DNA from: Gammaproteobacteria bacterium
GTDB lineage: Bacteria > Pseudomonadota > Gammaproteobacteria > Competibacterales > Competibacteraceae
Assembly (NCBI GenBank): GCA_024235095.1
Contig: JACKNC010000002.1
Coordinates: 682,001-746,000 of the forward strand
Direction: 5' to 3'
DNA: 64,000 bases
How positions within the stretch are numbered: position 1 is the stretch's first letter; each line of letters starts with the position of its first letter. Both the position numbers and the translations under genes were made by a program. The notes under the pieces were generated by a model. The model saw only the letters and a program-made list of their open reading frames with translations. It made no database searches and had not been told where the DNA came from. Of this stretch, positions 45,905 to 54,588 are shown one piece after another.

Positions 45905-46909
45905 CTAATGCGTGAAGTAAGTCGCAGCAATCTGACCGTGCAGCGCCCCAAAGCCGACTTGCAACTCGTCGATGAATTCGTGCAGACCTTCGTGAGCCAG
46001 TTCTGGCACCGCGGCAGAGTTAAGCCGTTGCTTGAGCGCGGCGATGCCAGCGAGTGGCACAGTGTTGCCAGGAAGCTCCAACAGACAGACTTCCAATTGC
46101 TTCAGACAGCAGGCGACCGCGCGCGGGAAGAACTCATTTTGCAGCAGGAATTTCAGCACATCAGGACCGCCAACCCGTAACCGCACCTGCTGGCGATATA
46201 TCTGGTAGGCGCTGAGCGATTTCAACACGCTCATCCATTGAATGCTCTCAAAGGGGTCCTGTTCCTCGCGTTCGGGTATGACCGCGCCCTGACTTTGTGA
46301 CAGGCTGCCCTCTGTCGCCTCTTGCGTTTGGGTCTGCGACGCCGCTTGACCGGGGCGCGGCAGCAGATTAGCCGAACGCACATCCAGAATACGGGTCGTC
46401 ATATCCGCCCGCTCCAGATGGCGACCCAACCAAACGAAATCATAGGCAGCGGTCTGGCTCATCGTGCCGGCCAGCATACCATTGATTTGTTGAACGCCGT
46501 GAATCACCCGGCGCAGGAATTCAAAACGGCCGCGCCGGGTCGGGACATGGTCGCGGGCGTAAATATACAAACTATTGATCTGCTCCCAGGCCTCCTGGGG
46601 CACCGTATCGCGGGTCGTGCGCAGGTTTTCGCGGGCGGAGGCCAGGCTGGAGATGATCGAACCGGGGTGATCGCGATCGCTGATGAGGAACTTGACCACC
46701 GTGTTCTCGTCGGCGAGCCGGTGCGGGTCCTTTTCAAAGAACAGATGCTCGGCGCCTACAATAAAAATCATGGGCAACCAGCCAAAGGTCGTATTGCGCG
46801 GTAAATCCAGCAACAGATTGGTATTGACATTGATGATGCGCGCGGTGTCTTCGGCTCGTTCCAGATAACGGGCCATCCAATAGATGTTCTGAGCAACGCG
46901 TGACAGCAT
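45905..46909 (-). CDS. Alpha-E domain protein (DUF403)
   Basis: All-alpha protein of 334 residues beginning MLSRVAQNIYWMARYLERAEDTARI, the family signature. Later GRHLERADMTTRILDVR repeats the pattern. Alpha-E genes are nearly always next to a circularly permuted ATP-grasp gene, as here (two bases apart). Together they are thought to make or modify a peptide, but no product is known. A low-complexity insert around residues 185-215 (SQTQTQEATEGSLSQSQG) is unusual. Confidence 0.92.
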   Translation of the reverse strand: MLSRVAQNIYWMARYLERAEDTARIINVNTNLLLDLPRNTTFGWLPMIFIVGAEHLFFEKDPHRLADENTVVKFLISDRDHPGSIISSLASARENLRTTRDTVPQEAWEQINSLYIYARDHVPTRRGRFEFLRRVIHGVQQINGMLAGTMSQTAAYDFVWLGRHLERADMTTRILDVRSANLLPRPGQAASQTQTQEATEGSLSQSQGAVIPEREEQDPFESIQWMSVLKSLSAYQIYRQQVRLRVGGPDVLKFLLQNEFFPRAVACCLKQLEVCLLELPGNTVPLAGIAALKQRLNSAAVPELAHEGLHEFIDELQVGFGALHGQIAATYFTH

Positions 46910-46911
46910 GA

Positions 46912-48363
46912 TTAGAAGCCCTCGGTGTCGACGATCCAGGTATCCTTGCTTCCCCCGCCTTGCGAGGAGTTGACCACCAGCGAACCCTTGCGCAACGCGA
47001 CCCGGGTCAGACCGCCCGTAGTGACATAGGTGTTAGGGCCAGAAAGAATGAATGGCCGCAGGTCGACATGACGCGGTTCCATCTGGTCATCACACAACGT
47101 TGGCGAGGTCGAGATCGACAACGTGGGTTGGGCCATGTAATTGCGGGGATCTTTCTTGATCAATTCAGCAAAACGCTTGTGTTCGCTGGTCGAGGCGTGC
47201 GGCCCCACCATCATCCCGTAACCCCCTGATTCGTTAGCGGGTTTTACGACCAGTTGATCGAGATGATCCAGCACGTACTGCCGGTCCTTTTCTTTCATGC
47301 ACAGGTAGGAAGGCACATTGGCGATCAACGGCTCCTGATCAAGATAGTATTTGATGATCTCTGGGACAAAGGCATAAACCACTTTATCGTCGGCAACGCC
47401 TGCGCCGGGCGCATTCGCCAACGCGACCTTGCCAGCGCGCCAGGCTCGCAGCAGACCCTTGACGCCTAATGCCGAGTCGGGTCGGAACGCCTCGGGGTCC
47501 AGGAACAGATCATCAATTCGCCGGTAGATGACATCGACCCGCTCCAATCCTTCGATAGTGCGCATATAGACGCAATCATCATCGCCAACTTCCAGGTCGC
47601 TGCCTTCCACCAGTTCCACGCCCATTTGTTGAGCGAGGTACGAATGCTCGAAGTAGGCTGAGTTGTAGATGCCCGGAGTGAGCACCACAACATTCGGATT
47701 GTCGCCAGGACGCGGCGACATCGAGGCCAGCATGTCGTAGAGACGCGGCGCATAATCGTCAACCGGGAGAATGCGTTGGTGCTCAAACAACTCCGGGAAA
47801 ACCCGTTTGGTGACCACCCGATTCTCCAGCATATAGGACACGCCGGAAGGCACCCGCAGATTATCTTCCAACACGTAAATCGTTCCATCCTTGTCACGCA
47901 CCAGGTCCGAGCCGCAAATATGCGCCCAGACGCCGTGGCGTGGACTGACGCCCATGCATTGCGGACGGAAATTGACTGACTGCGCAAGCACTTCCGCAGG
48001 AAATACTCCATCCTTGATGATTTTCTGATCGTGATAGAGATCATCGATAAACAAATTGAGAGCCTGTACGCGCTGTTTGAGTCCGGCCTCGGTGCGATCC
48101 CATTCACACTTGGGAATGATGCGCGGCACAACATCAAAGGGCCAGGCCCGGTCAATGCTGCCGCCTTCGGTATACACGGTGAAAGTGATGCCCAGCACTA
48201 AGATGGCCAACTCGGCAGCGGTCTTGCGCTCGTGCAACTCCTCATCACTCAAGGAAGCCAGATATTCGCACAGGGCTTGAGCGGCTGGGCGTGGCCCGGA
48301 ACCGTTGTTAATCAGCTCGTCGTAACAACCGGGAGCAGCATACTGTTGCCAGTGGATGGTCAT
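46912..48363 (-). CDS. Circularly permuted ATP-grasp type 2 protein
   Basis: Predicted ATP-dependent carboxylate-amine ligase of 483 residues. Seen features: YHDQKIIKDGVFP, RPQCMGVSPRHGVWAHICGSDLVRD, VLEDNLRVPSGVSYMLENR, VVVLTPGIYNSAYFEHSYLA, LVVKPANESGGYGMMVGP and the C-terminal LVVNSSQGGGSKDTW. It is the first gene of the pair with the alpha-E protein. The transglutaminase-like gene often found with these is not in the window. Confidence 0.93.
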   Translation of the reverse strand: MTIHWQQYAAPGCYDELINNGSGPRPAAQALCEYLASLSDEELHERKTAAELAILVLGITFTVYTEGGSIDRAWPFDVVPRIIPKCEWDRTEAGLKQRVQALNLFIDDLYHDQKIIKDGVFPAEVLAQSVNFRPQCMGVSPRHGVWAHICGSDLVRDKDGTIYVLEDNLRVPSGVSYMLENRVVTKRVFPELFEHQRILPVDDYAPRLYDMLASMSPRPGDNPNVVVLTPGIYNSAYFEHSYLAQQMGVELVEGSDLEVGDDDCVYMRTIEGLERVDVIYRRIDDLFLDPEAFRPDSALGVKGLLRAWRAGKVALANAPGAGVADDKVVYAFVPEIIKYYLDQEPLIANVPSYLCMKEKDRQYVLDHLDQLVVKPANESGGYGMMVGPHASTSEHKRFAELIKKDPRNYMAQPTLSISTSPTLCDDQMEPRHVDLRPFILSGPNTYVTTGGLTRVALRKGSLVVNSSQGGGSKDTWIVDTEGF

Positions 48364-48612
48364 CGAGTTAGTCCTTAAATTCCTACATTATAAAAACCGA
48401 CTAATCATCCATGGGAAAAAGCAACATCCAAGCCATAAATGTCTTCTCCGCTTAGATTCGTTCATTACGCGCATAGCATGATGCTTTATTTTAGGAAATC
48501 GCCTGATAATAGTGCGTTCTGTTTTGTTAACGCACTTATTCAGTGCGGCGTATGCCACAACTTGAGCTGGAACGTTGATAACATCGTTAGCGCAAGCCGT
48601 CAATTAAGTCAT
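48364..48612. other. AT-rich 249-base spacer
   Basis: No convincing gene. A seven-base inverted repeat GTGCGTT...AACGCAC at 48512-48535 could form a hairpin. The short frames crossing it are not protein-like. Confidence 0.6.
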
Positions 48613-49596
48613 TTAACGCTGATTAAACCCCCCAGTATTGCTATTCGAACCCGGCGGCTGCCGCCACCACGGCGTTTGCGATTCCTGGGCGCGTTGCTGA
48701 CGGAGTTGCTCCTGATAGCGTTGTTCAGCCAGATCTTGTTCCATTTGTTGACGGCGCATCTCTTCCAACTGCGCCTGTTCCCGTTGCTGCTGAGCCAGGC
48801 GTGCTTGCTGACGCAGATTCAACAGATTCGCGTTTTGTGGCATCGCGCGTAACCCACGACTGATGTAAGCGAGGCTTTCGTCCGGACGACCTTGGCGCAG
48901 GCTTTGTTGAGCGACATCGCGGTAGTAAGCAGCAATATTATCAATGCCCTGGAGCGCAGTGGGATTGCCTGGCTCCAGTTCCAGAACGCGCTGATAGGTT
49001 GACAAGGCATTGCTGCTGGCCGGAGCAGTGAACCGACGGCTGGCCATTTGTTGTTGAGCGTCGGCGAGTAATTGCGCGATTTGGGCTTCCGCCGTTACCG
49101 GGGCCGGTTCCCCGGACGGTTTCTCTTCCGGCGTTGTATCAGCAACCTCGCGCTGGTCGTCTGGCGAATTGACGGGTTGTTCGATGACCTGCGGGGGCGC
49201 ATTCGGATCGCTTTCGGTTTCAGGAGACGCCGTCGCTGACGAGGATGCGGCAGCAAGATTTTCAGATGGCGGAGCGTCCGCCGGGTTGGCCAGAGGCTGA
49301 AGAGGCTCAGTCTGCGCTGGGAGCGACTTGGCGGGTGGCTCCATGATCGACCCGAGAGGCTGATAGGCAGGACTATCCTGGTTTTCGAACCATTGAATGG
49401 GGTCCCGCAGCGCCGGGATTTGCAGCAGAAAATAAAATCCGGTCGCGCAAACGACTGATACAGCGCCCAAGTAGAGCATGAAGTGGGCAAGCCAATTCAG
49501 AAAACGGGAACCAAGGGACAGCGATTCCGTCCCTGCATCAGGGACAGAAGCCGCTTCGGAAAGAGGGAAATCAACGGTATCGGGTTCCGGTTTCAT
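48613..49596 (-). CDS. Membrane-anchored TPR/coiled-coil protein
   Basis: Uncharacterised protein of 327 residues from ATG 49596. A short cytoplasmic tail is followed by one transmembrane helix (FMLYLGAVSVVCATGFYFLL, near residues 38-57) and a Pro/Ala/Glu-rich linker. About residues 180-260 form TPR-like helices (STYQRVLELEPGNPTALQGI, QSLRQGRPDESLAYISRGLRAMP). A Gln/Arg/Glu-rich coiled coil then leads to a low-complexity Gly/Asn tail. It probably scaffolds something in the periplasm. No functional neighbour. Confidence 0.7.
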   Translation of the reverse strand: MKPEPDTVDFPLSEAASVPDAGTESLSLGSRFLNWLAHFMLYLGAVSVVCATGFYFLLQIPALRDPIQWFENQDSPAYQPLGSIMEPPAKSLPAQTEPLQPLANPADAPPSENLAAASSSATASPETESDPNAPPQVIEQPVNSPDDQREVADTTPEEKPSGEPAPVTAEAQIAQLLADAQQQMASRRFTAPASSNALSTYQRVLELEPGNPTALQGIDNIAAYYRDVAQQSLRQGRPDESLAYISRGLRAMPQNANLLNLRQQARLAQQQREQAQLEEMRRQQMEQDLAEQRYQEQLRQQRAQESQTPWWRQPPGSNSNTGGFNQR

Positions 49597-49739
49597 AACT
49601 AATAAGCCGTACAAAAACTAACCTAATTGATTGCAAGAACTCGCTTGAGGGTCATTTTGCGGGCTATCGCTCAAAAGCAGACTCCTTCAGGAATAAACGA
49701 CCCGAGCCGTCTCTTACAAATCATAGTGATTAATGGGGA

Positions 49740-49767
49740 TTGGCAAAGCGTCCCAATGAGGTAGAAT
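49740..49767 (+). promoter_or_regulatory. Candidate sigma-70 promoter of tRNA-Ser
   Basis: TTGGCA, 16-base spacer, TAGAAT, located 39-66 bases before the tRNA. Confidence 0.45.
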
Positions 49768-49805
49768 ACAAGCATCTTCCGCATTTGCTCTATGCAACTC
49801 CTCCC

Positions 49806-49898
49806 GGAGAGGTACCGAAGCGGTCATAACGGCGCCGACTCGAAATCGGATGGGGGCTTAGCCGCCCCACGCGGGTTCGAATCCCGCCCTCTCCGCCA
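49806..49898 (+). tRNA. tRNA-Ser (anticodon CGA)
   Basis: Class II tRNA of 93 bases with encoded CCA: acceptor GGAGAGG/CCTCTCC, anticodon loop CTCGAAA giving CGA, a long variable arm (GGGGGCTTAGCCGCCCC) and T-arm CGGGTTCGAATCCCG. The long variable arm fits serine. Confidence 0.95.
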
Positions 49899-50091
49899 AA
49901 TCAACGGCTTGTACGTTGCTGGCGTTCTTCCTTTTGAATGAGTTATTTAATCATAATAACTCTATTTGCGCTTCCAGAGAAAGTAGTACTTCAACTCAGT
50001 GACGGTGTGGGCTAGACTCAACTCGGTTGCAGCGTCGGCAAAATACCCCGTCGCGCATTAAAATTCATCAAGCGATTCAGAGGAGTGAACT

Positions 50092-50724
50092 ATGCCAAAG
50101 AAAAAAGAGCCGACCGGAACACCGGTCAAAGCGGGAACTACGAAAACTGCCAACAAGGCCGAACCCTTGAAGACAACGCCCGCCAAGCCTGTAGAAGCCC
50201 CCAAACCGGCAACTGCGGAAAGCGCCGCCAAGCCCGCGCCTAAATCCACTGCTTCAGCCAAACCTGCCCCCGCCAAGGCCGCGGAGAAACCGGCGCCAAC
50301 GCCTGCTACTCCCGCCAAGGCCGCGGAGAAACCGGCAGCAACGCCTGCTACTCCCGCCAAGGCCGCGGAGAAACCGGTAACTGCTTCCACCAAAGCGAAA
50401 ACCGCCAAAACTTCCGCTGTCGAAACCAAGGTTCCAGCGTCCGGCAAGCGCGCCGATTCCGTTGTCACCGTCATCGTCGCCAAATACGATGTCGGCTTTG
50501 GCAACAACCTCTACATTCGCGGCGAAGGCGCTGACCTCGCCTGGGATGCTGGCGCCCCGATGAAAAACGTCGAAAATGATGTCTGGGTATGGACGACAAA
50601 TGAAATGACTGAAGGGGTCATTTCGTTCAAGTTCCTGATCAATGACAACCCCGATCACTGGTCTGCCGGCGACAATCTGTCCGCCTCGGCTGGCGAAACG
50701 ACAACCCTGTCGCCAGTCTTTTAA
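50092..50724 (+). CDS. Lys/Ala/Pro-rich protein with starch-binding-like C-terminal domain
   Basis: Protein of 210 residues, no signal peptide. Residues 1-120 are almost only Lys, Ala, Pro, Thr and Glu and include a 14-residue repeat (PAKAAEKPAxTPAT). Residues about 122-210 form a beta-rich domain with NNLYIRGEGADLAW, VENDVWVWTTNEM, FKFLINDN and WSAGDN, the pattern of CBM20/CBM48-type carbohydrate-binding folds. It is therefore likely a cytoplasmic protein that binds glycogen, with a flexible basic arm. That function is inference. It has its own upstream gap after tRNA-Ser and no operon partner. Confidence 0.7.
   Translation: MPKKKEPTGTPVKAGTTKTANKAEPLKTTPAKPVEAPKPATAESAAKPAPKSTASAKPAPAKAAEKPAPTPATPAKAAEKPAATPATPAKAAEKPVTASTKAKTAKTSAVETKVPASGKRADSVVTVIVAKYDVGFGNNLYIRGEGADLAWDAGAPMKNVENDVWVWTTNEMTEGVISFKFLINDNPDHWSAGDNLSASAGETTTLSPVF
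50269..50380 (+). repeat. 42-base in-frame tandem repeat
   Basis: About 2.7 nearly identical units of 42 bases, each starting CCCGCCAAGGCCGCGGAG, at 50269, 50311 and 50353. They encode the 14-residue repeat in the Lys/Ala/Pro-rich arm. The high identity at DNA level indicates recent expansion. Confidence 0.85.
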
Positions 50725-50786
50725 ATCGCTTGCCGGGCATGTCGATGGCCGAAAAAACGGCGGTTGAAAAAAGCCCTCACCTCAGT

Positions 50787-50807
50787 CCCCCTCCCACGCG
50801 GAGGGGG
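50787..50807 (+). terminator. Hairpin between convergent genes
   Basis: CCCCCTCC-CACGC-GGAGGGGG immediately before the stop codon of the HemY-like gene. There is no strong T-run, so it may be a dispersed CTCACC...CCCCTCCC repeat working as a transcription barrier. Confidence 0.45.
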
Positions 50808-52019
50808 TTATACCGTTTCCAATTCCCGTTGCAAACGCGCGAACTCCTGGCGCGAACGGACAACGCAATCCTCAATGGCGATCCCGGTAAAGTAGTTGCC
50901 AGTCAACGCCAACCGGCTGCCGGCCAGCAATCCGTCAACGGCCTGTGTTCGTTCCACATGACCTACACGCAGGGCAGGCAGCTGATTAGTCTTACTCACC
51001 ACATTCGTCAACACCAGTTGATCATTCGGCAAACCGAGCACCTGGGCGATACAATCCCGTTTCCCCGCCTCATCCAACCGCCTTGGCCGGAAATGAAAAG
51101 TGAATCCCCGATACGACGGATCCGGGACGGTATCGCGGGAAACGACGGAAAGAAAAGGTTGATTGCGGCCAATCAACCCCGCTACCCGAGGCAAGTTCAA
51201 TCGGGATTTGGGAATCGCCACGCCGACCGTTTCCACCGTTGCGGTCTCCACTTCCATGATCTGTTCGGTCAACTTCGGAAATCCAGGCCGGAGCAACCGG
51301 GTCGTTACCGCGACGGGGGTTGCCAGGCATAGGGCGCGGGCAGTGTAATCGCCACCATCAGTTCGAATGACAAACTGCTCGCCCTGGTTTTGCAGGTCGT
51401 TTACGGTACGGCCTAACTCGACGCGAAAGCCGGATGATCCCGCCAGAATATCGGCCAGGGTTTGTAAACCACCCGGCAAGGTAAAACCGCGTGGGACATC
51501 CTTGCGCCGGGGACGAGGGTTGAACAGGGCATCGGCGGGAAACTCATCGGCGGGTTGACAGACCACCGCACTGAAAGCCGGTTCGAACACCGTCGCATAA
51601 TTGCGCGGACCGACGATATGACCGTAATATTCAGCAATGCCGCGTCCGGTCTTGATTAAACCCAGCAACCGGAATGGCGCCAGCAGCAACTCGGAGAAAA
51701 CCAGTTGTGTAGGAATGCGGCGCACAGCGCCATCGGCAAACAGGCGAAAACCGACTTTGGCGCGGGGCCGCAAGCGCTCGAGCGCATGGAGCGATTCCAG
51801 GATCGCCAGCAGATTGCCGTAGGAATTGAATGCGCTATGCGCGCCCAGCTCCAGCCAGAAACCGTCCAGCGCGCCGGTAAAGCGATGCGAATGCAGGCAT
51901 CCCCCAACCCGATGTTCCTGTTCCAGAACCCGCACGCTCCACCCAGCGGCGGCAGCATAATGCGCCATGCTCAGACCGCTGATCCCGGCGCCAATAATCA
52001 ATAAATCGCTATCCGCCAT
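50808..52019 (-). CDS. HemY-like FAD-dependent oxidase
   Basis: Flavin amine oxidase/protoporphyrinogen oxidase-family protein of 403 residues. The Rossmann motif LLIIGAGISGLSMAHYAAAAGW is at the N-terminus, followed by EQEHRVGGCLHS, GAHSAFNSYGNL and, at the C-terminus, RLALTGNYFTGIAIEDCV, the second FAD contact. It is shorter than typical HemY (about 450-480). Porphyrinogen oxidation is the best guess because of the VFEPAFSAVVCQPADEFPAD region, but the precise substrate is uncertain. Single gene. Confidence 0.75.
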   Translation of the reverse strand: MADSDLLIIGAGISGLSMAHYAAAAGWSVRVLEQEHRVGGCLHSHRFTGALDGFWLELGAHSAFNSYGNLLAILESLHALERLRPRAKVGFRLFADGAVRRIPTQLVFSELLLAPFRLLGLIKTGRGIAEYYGHIVGPRNYATVFEPAFSAVVCQPADEFPADALFNPRPRRKDVPRGFTLPGGLQTLADILAGSSGFRVELGRTVNDLQNQGEQFVIRTDGGDYTARALCLATPVAVTTRLLRPGFPKLTEQIMEVETATVETVGVAIPKSRLNLPRVAGLIGRNQPFLSVVSRDTVPDPSYRGFTFHFRPRRLDEAGKRDCIAQVLGLPNDQLVLTNVVSKTNQLPALRVGHVERTQAVDGLLAGSRLALTGNYFTGIAIEDCVVRSRQEFARLQRELETV

Positions 52020-52113
52020 GATGACCTCACGTTAGCCAAACCATGCTAGGTTCATCGACCCGGTTTTACGTACCATCGAAAGGGCTTATTACCACGAACC
52101 TGAAGGAAACGCC

Positions 52114-52941
52114 ATGACCATCACCTCCTACTTTGCCAGGGATTTATTCCAGGGCCAGACCGTTTTCATCACCGGCGGCAGCAGCGGTATTAATCTGGGC
52201 ATCGCTCGCAACTTTGCCGCAGTGGGGGCGAACCTTGGCATTGTCGGTCGCTCGCAAGCGAAACTGGACGCGGCGGCGGCGGAACTACGCGCGCTTGGGG
52301 CGCAAGTTTCCACTCATTCCGCCGATGTGCGCGACGCAGCGGCATTGGAAACCGCTATGCAGCGCTGCCGTGAAACACTGGGACCGATGCAAACCCTGGT
52401 CTGCGGCGCGGCGGGCAATTTTCCCTGCCCGGCTGAACAGATCAGTCCTAATGGCTTCAAATCAGTCATTGATATCGATCTACTGGGTACATTTCACGCC
52501 TGCCGGGCCGCATTCGAGCAACTCAAGGAGACGCGCGGCAATATCCTGTTCATCTCGGCGGGACAGGCCTTCATGCCTTATGCGTTCCAGGCCCATGTCG
52601 GCGCAGCCAAGGCCGGCATCGATCAGATGATGCGCAATCTGGCACTGGAATGGGGCCGGTTCGGCATTCGATGCAACAGCATCGCGCCCGGCCCGATCGA
52701 GGGCACCGAAGGCGTGCGCCGGCTGGTTCCCGAAGGCAGCGCCGATCGATTGAAAAAGATGATTCCACTAGGCCGCTTCGGTACGCCTGACGATATTGGC
52801 CAGCTGAGCGTCTTCCTCGCTTCGCCACTAGCTTCTTACATTACCGGTACGCTGGTGGTTGCTGATGGCGGGCAGAATCTGCCGGGGTCCGGGGCGTGGA
52901 CGCAATTGATTATGGCGGAAATGGCGAAGGGGAAAGGCTAA
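52114..52941 (+). CDS. SDR-family oxidoreductase (2,4-dienoyl-CoA reductase-like)
   Basis: Short-chain dehydrogenase of 275 residues. The cofactor motif is VFITGGSSGINLGIARNFA and VCGAAGNFPCPAEQISPNGF follows; the NxxGNF form is typical of peroxisomal-type 2,4-dienoyl-CoA reductases. Further on are a serine in FISAGQAF, the catalytic-type lysine in VGAAKAGIDQM, and NSIAPGPIEGTEG. The usual YxxxK tyrosine is replaced by H-V-G-A-A-K, as in dienoyl-CoA reductases. A role in degradation of unsaturated fatty acids is likely. Confidence 0.85.
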   Translation: MTITSYFARDLFQGQTVFITGGSSGINLGIARNFAAVGANLGIVGRSQAKLDAAAAELRALGAQVSTHSADVRDAAALETAMQRCRETLGPMQTLVCGAAGNFPCPAEQISPNGFKSVIDIDLLGTFHACRAAFEQLKETRGNILFISAGQAFMPYAFQAHVGAAKAGIDQMMRNLALEWGRFGIRCNSIAPGPIEGTEGVRRLVPEGSADRLKKMIPLGRFGTPDDIGQLSVFLASPLASYITGTLVVADGGQNLPGSGAWTQLIMAEMAKGKG

Positions 52942-52966
52942 AGACGAAGCACCGGAATCCGTGCCA

Positions 52967-53290
52967 TCACGGCGCCAGCAGATCGCCGCCTTCCATCTGC
53001 AACACTTCCACGCGCCAGCCGACCAGCAACACACAACCGGTCTGGCGGCGATGCCCGGTATCGGTGAATTCGAACACGTACAGTCGCTCCCACTTCAACC
53101 GGCCATCATGATCACGCCGCAGCCACAACCGTTCCAGAGCCACAGTATCGTCCAGCAGTTGCACATTGCTCTGGCGACAAGCCCGGGAACTGGCGGCTTG
53201 CGCCTGTTCGCGCGCGCCCAGGCTGTCCCGCCAGAACAGCAGGGCGATGCCCACCACGAGCAGAAAGCCAATGAGAAACGAGAAACTCAC
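52967..53290 (-). CDS. DUF3301 membrane protein
   Basis: Small protein of 107 residues with an N-terminal hydrophobic segment (FSFLIGFLLVVGIALLFW), then AREQAQAASSRACRQSNVQLLDDTVAL and RLYVFEFTDTGHRRQTGCVLLVGWRVE, which match the DUF3301 pattern. Function unknown. It overlaps the upstream GTPase gene by four bases. Confidence 0.85.
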   Translation of the reverse strand: MSFSFLIGFLLVVGIALLFWRDSLGAREQAQAASSRACRQSNVQLLDDTVALERLWLRRDHDGRLKWERLYVFEFTDTGHRRQTGCVLLVGWRVEVLQMEGGDLLAP

Positions 53291-54588
53291 AACAGCGGCT
53301 TCAAGCGCGCCAGGATGTCATCCCGCGCCTGAGCCAGCAACGATTCCCGATCCAGACTGTCAAGAATATCCTGCACGACCCGTTTGGGTCCGCTCTCGCC
53401 CCAGGACTTGCCCTGGATGAAGTATTGTTCAGCCGCTTTGCCGACCACATAAGTCCCATACCAGGCGACTGCGCCCTGCGCGCCCGCAGTCACCACGGTG
53501 GACAGACCCAGACTGACGCCTTTGAGGGCCGATGCCACCAGGTTCATGCTCCACACCGTGCCCATTAGAAACATCAGTTGGGTAAAGATGGTTTTCAGCA
53601 GGGCGCCAGCTTCGCCTCGATTAATCGGCAGACCATAGACCCGGCCAAGATGCACCACCATCGCTGCGTCGGTCGCTACCGCCGCCAGCATGTCCGCGAT
53701 CGGAATCGGATTCAATGCCACCGCGATGCCTTTGCCCAAACAATAGTTGCGCACCACCTTCTCGGCGACCTCTCGGCGGATGATGACAATTTCCTTGGTC
53801 AACCGATCCGAGAAACGCCCGGCGAACAGTCCGGCATTGAGCGCCGCCATGGTCTTGCCTTCCGCCTTCAGAATGTCCCAGATGCGTTCGCGCAATCCGT
53901 TCACATCCGGTTGTGGCCGCCGTCGGGTCTCGGTCTCATTGCCCTCGGCGTCGACCAGAATCACGATGCGTTCCGCCGGTTGGGCGGAAGCGGTCACGAT
54001 GTCCTGGGGCTGGATCAAACCGGTGGTGCGCTGGCGCAGCGTCTTCAACAAGGCGTCGCGGTCGGTTTGGTTATAGCGATCCATTTTGTTCAGCACCAGC
54101 ACCAGCCGCTGCGCCACGCCTTTCACCTGCCGCAGGGCCTTGATTTCGGTGTCTGTGATATCGCCGTCCACCACGAACATGACCAGATCGCTGCGACTGG
54201 CTACGTCATGGGCGAGTTGCTCGCGCTCCTCCCCGGCCACCTCATTAATGCCCGGTGTGTCAATCAAAAATACTCCGCCTGCGTCGTATTCCTGCCAGCG
54301 GGCATGAGCGGCGCGGGTCGTCTCGCCATGCAGGGGACTGGTCGAAAACCGGGTCTCGCCGAGCAGCGCATTCAATAAAGCGGACTTGCCCACACTCACC
54401 CGACCAAACACCGCGATATGGATATGCCCCTGCTCGATTTTCTCCAGTAATACCTGGAGTTGCTGGTACTCATCGGCCAGCGCCTTGCGCACTGGCGGCG
54501 GCACTCGTTGATCGTCCAGTAGATCACGCAGGCTCTCGCGCGCCAATGCCAGATGGTCGTCGCCGTCAACCGGTCGTGGTTCCGGCAT
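53287..54588 (-). CDS. DUF697-type membrane GTPase (second of tandem pair)
   Basis: Era/dynamin-like GTPase of 433 residues from ATG 54588, preceded by AAGAAG; the frame is open to 54660. G1 is FGRVSVGKSALLNALLG, G3 DTPGINEVAGEE and G4 VLNKMDRY. A C-terminal membrane-associated DUF697-like region (NPIPIADMLAAVATDAAMVVHLGRVYGLP) is followed by hydrophobic stretches. It overlaps the first GTPase gene by 23 bases and DUF3301 by four. Role unknown. Confidence 0.88.
   Translation of the reverse strand: MPEPRPVDGDDHLALARESLRDLLDDQRVPPPVRKALADEYQQLQVLLEKIEQGHIHIAVFGRVSVGKSALLNALLGETRFSTSPLHGETTRAAHARWQEYDAGGVFLIDTPGINEVAGEEREQLAHDVASRSDLVMFVVDGDITDTEIKALRQVKGVAQRLVLVLNKMDRYNQTDRDALLKTLRQRTTGLIQPQDIVTASAQPAERIVILVDAEGNETETRRRPQPDVNGLRERIWDILKAEGKTMAALNAGLFAGRFSDRLTKEIVIIRREVAEKVVRNYCLGKGIAVALNPIPIADMLAAVATDAAMVVHLGRVYGLPINRGEAGALLKTIFTQLMFLMGTVWSMNLVASALKGVSLGLSTVVTAGAQGAVAWYGTYVVGKAAEQYFIQGKSWGESGPKRVVQDILDSLDRESLLAQARDDILARLKPLL

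Noticed and set aside
46067..46081. TGGCACAGTGTTGCC as a sigma-54 promoter
   Set aside because: Spacing between GG and GC elements is one base short and it is inside the alpha-E gene.
48439..48852. Plus-strand open frame of 137 codons
   Set aside because: It lies mostly antisense to the TPR/coiled-coil gene, and its leucine-rich translation reflects the complementary Gln/Glu codons.
50269..50380. CRISPR-like spaced repeats
   Set aside because: Units are contiguous, in-frame and coding, with no spacers.
50254..50658. Minus-strand open frames across the Lys/Ala/Pro-rich gene
   Set aside because: Gly/Arg-rich translations arise from the complement of Ala/Pro codons; the plus-strand gene has a recognisable domain.
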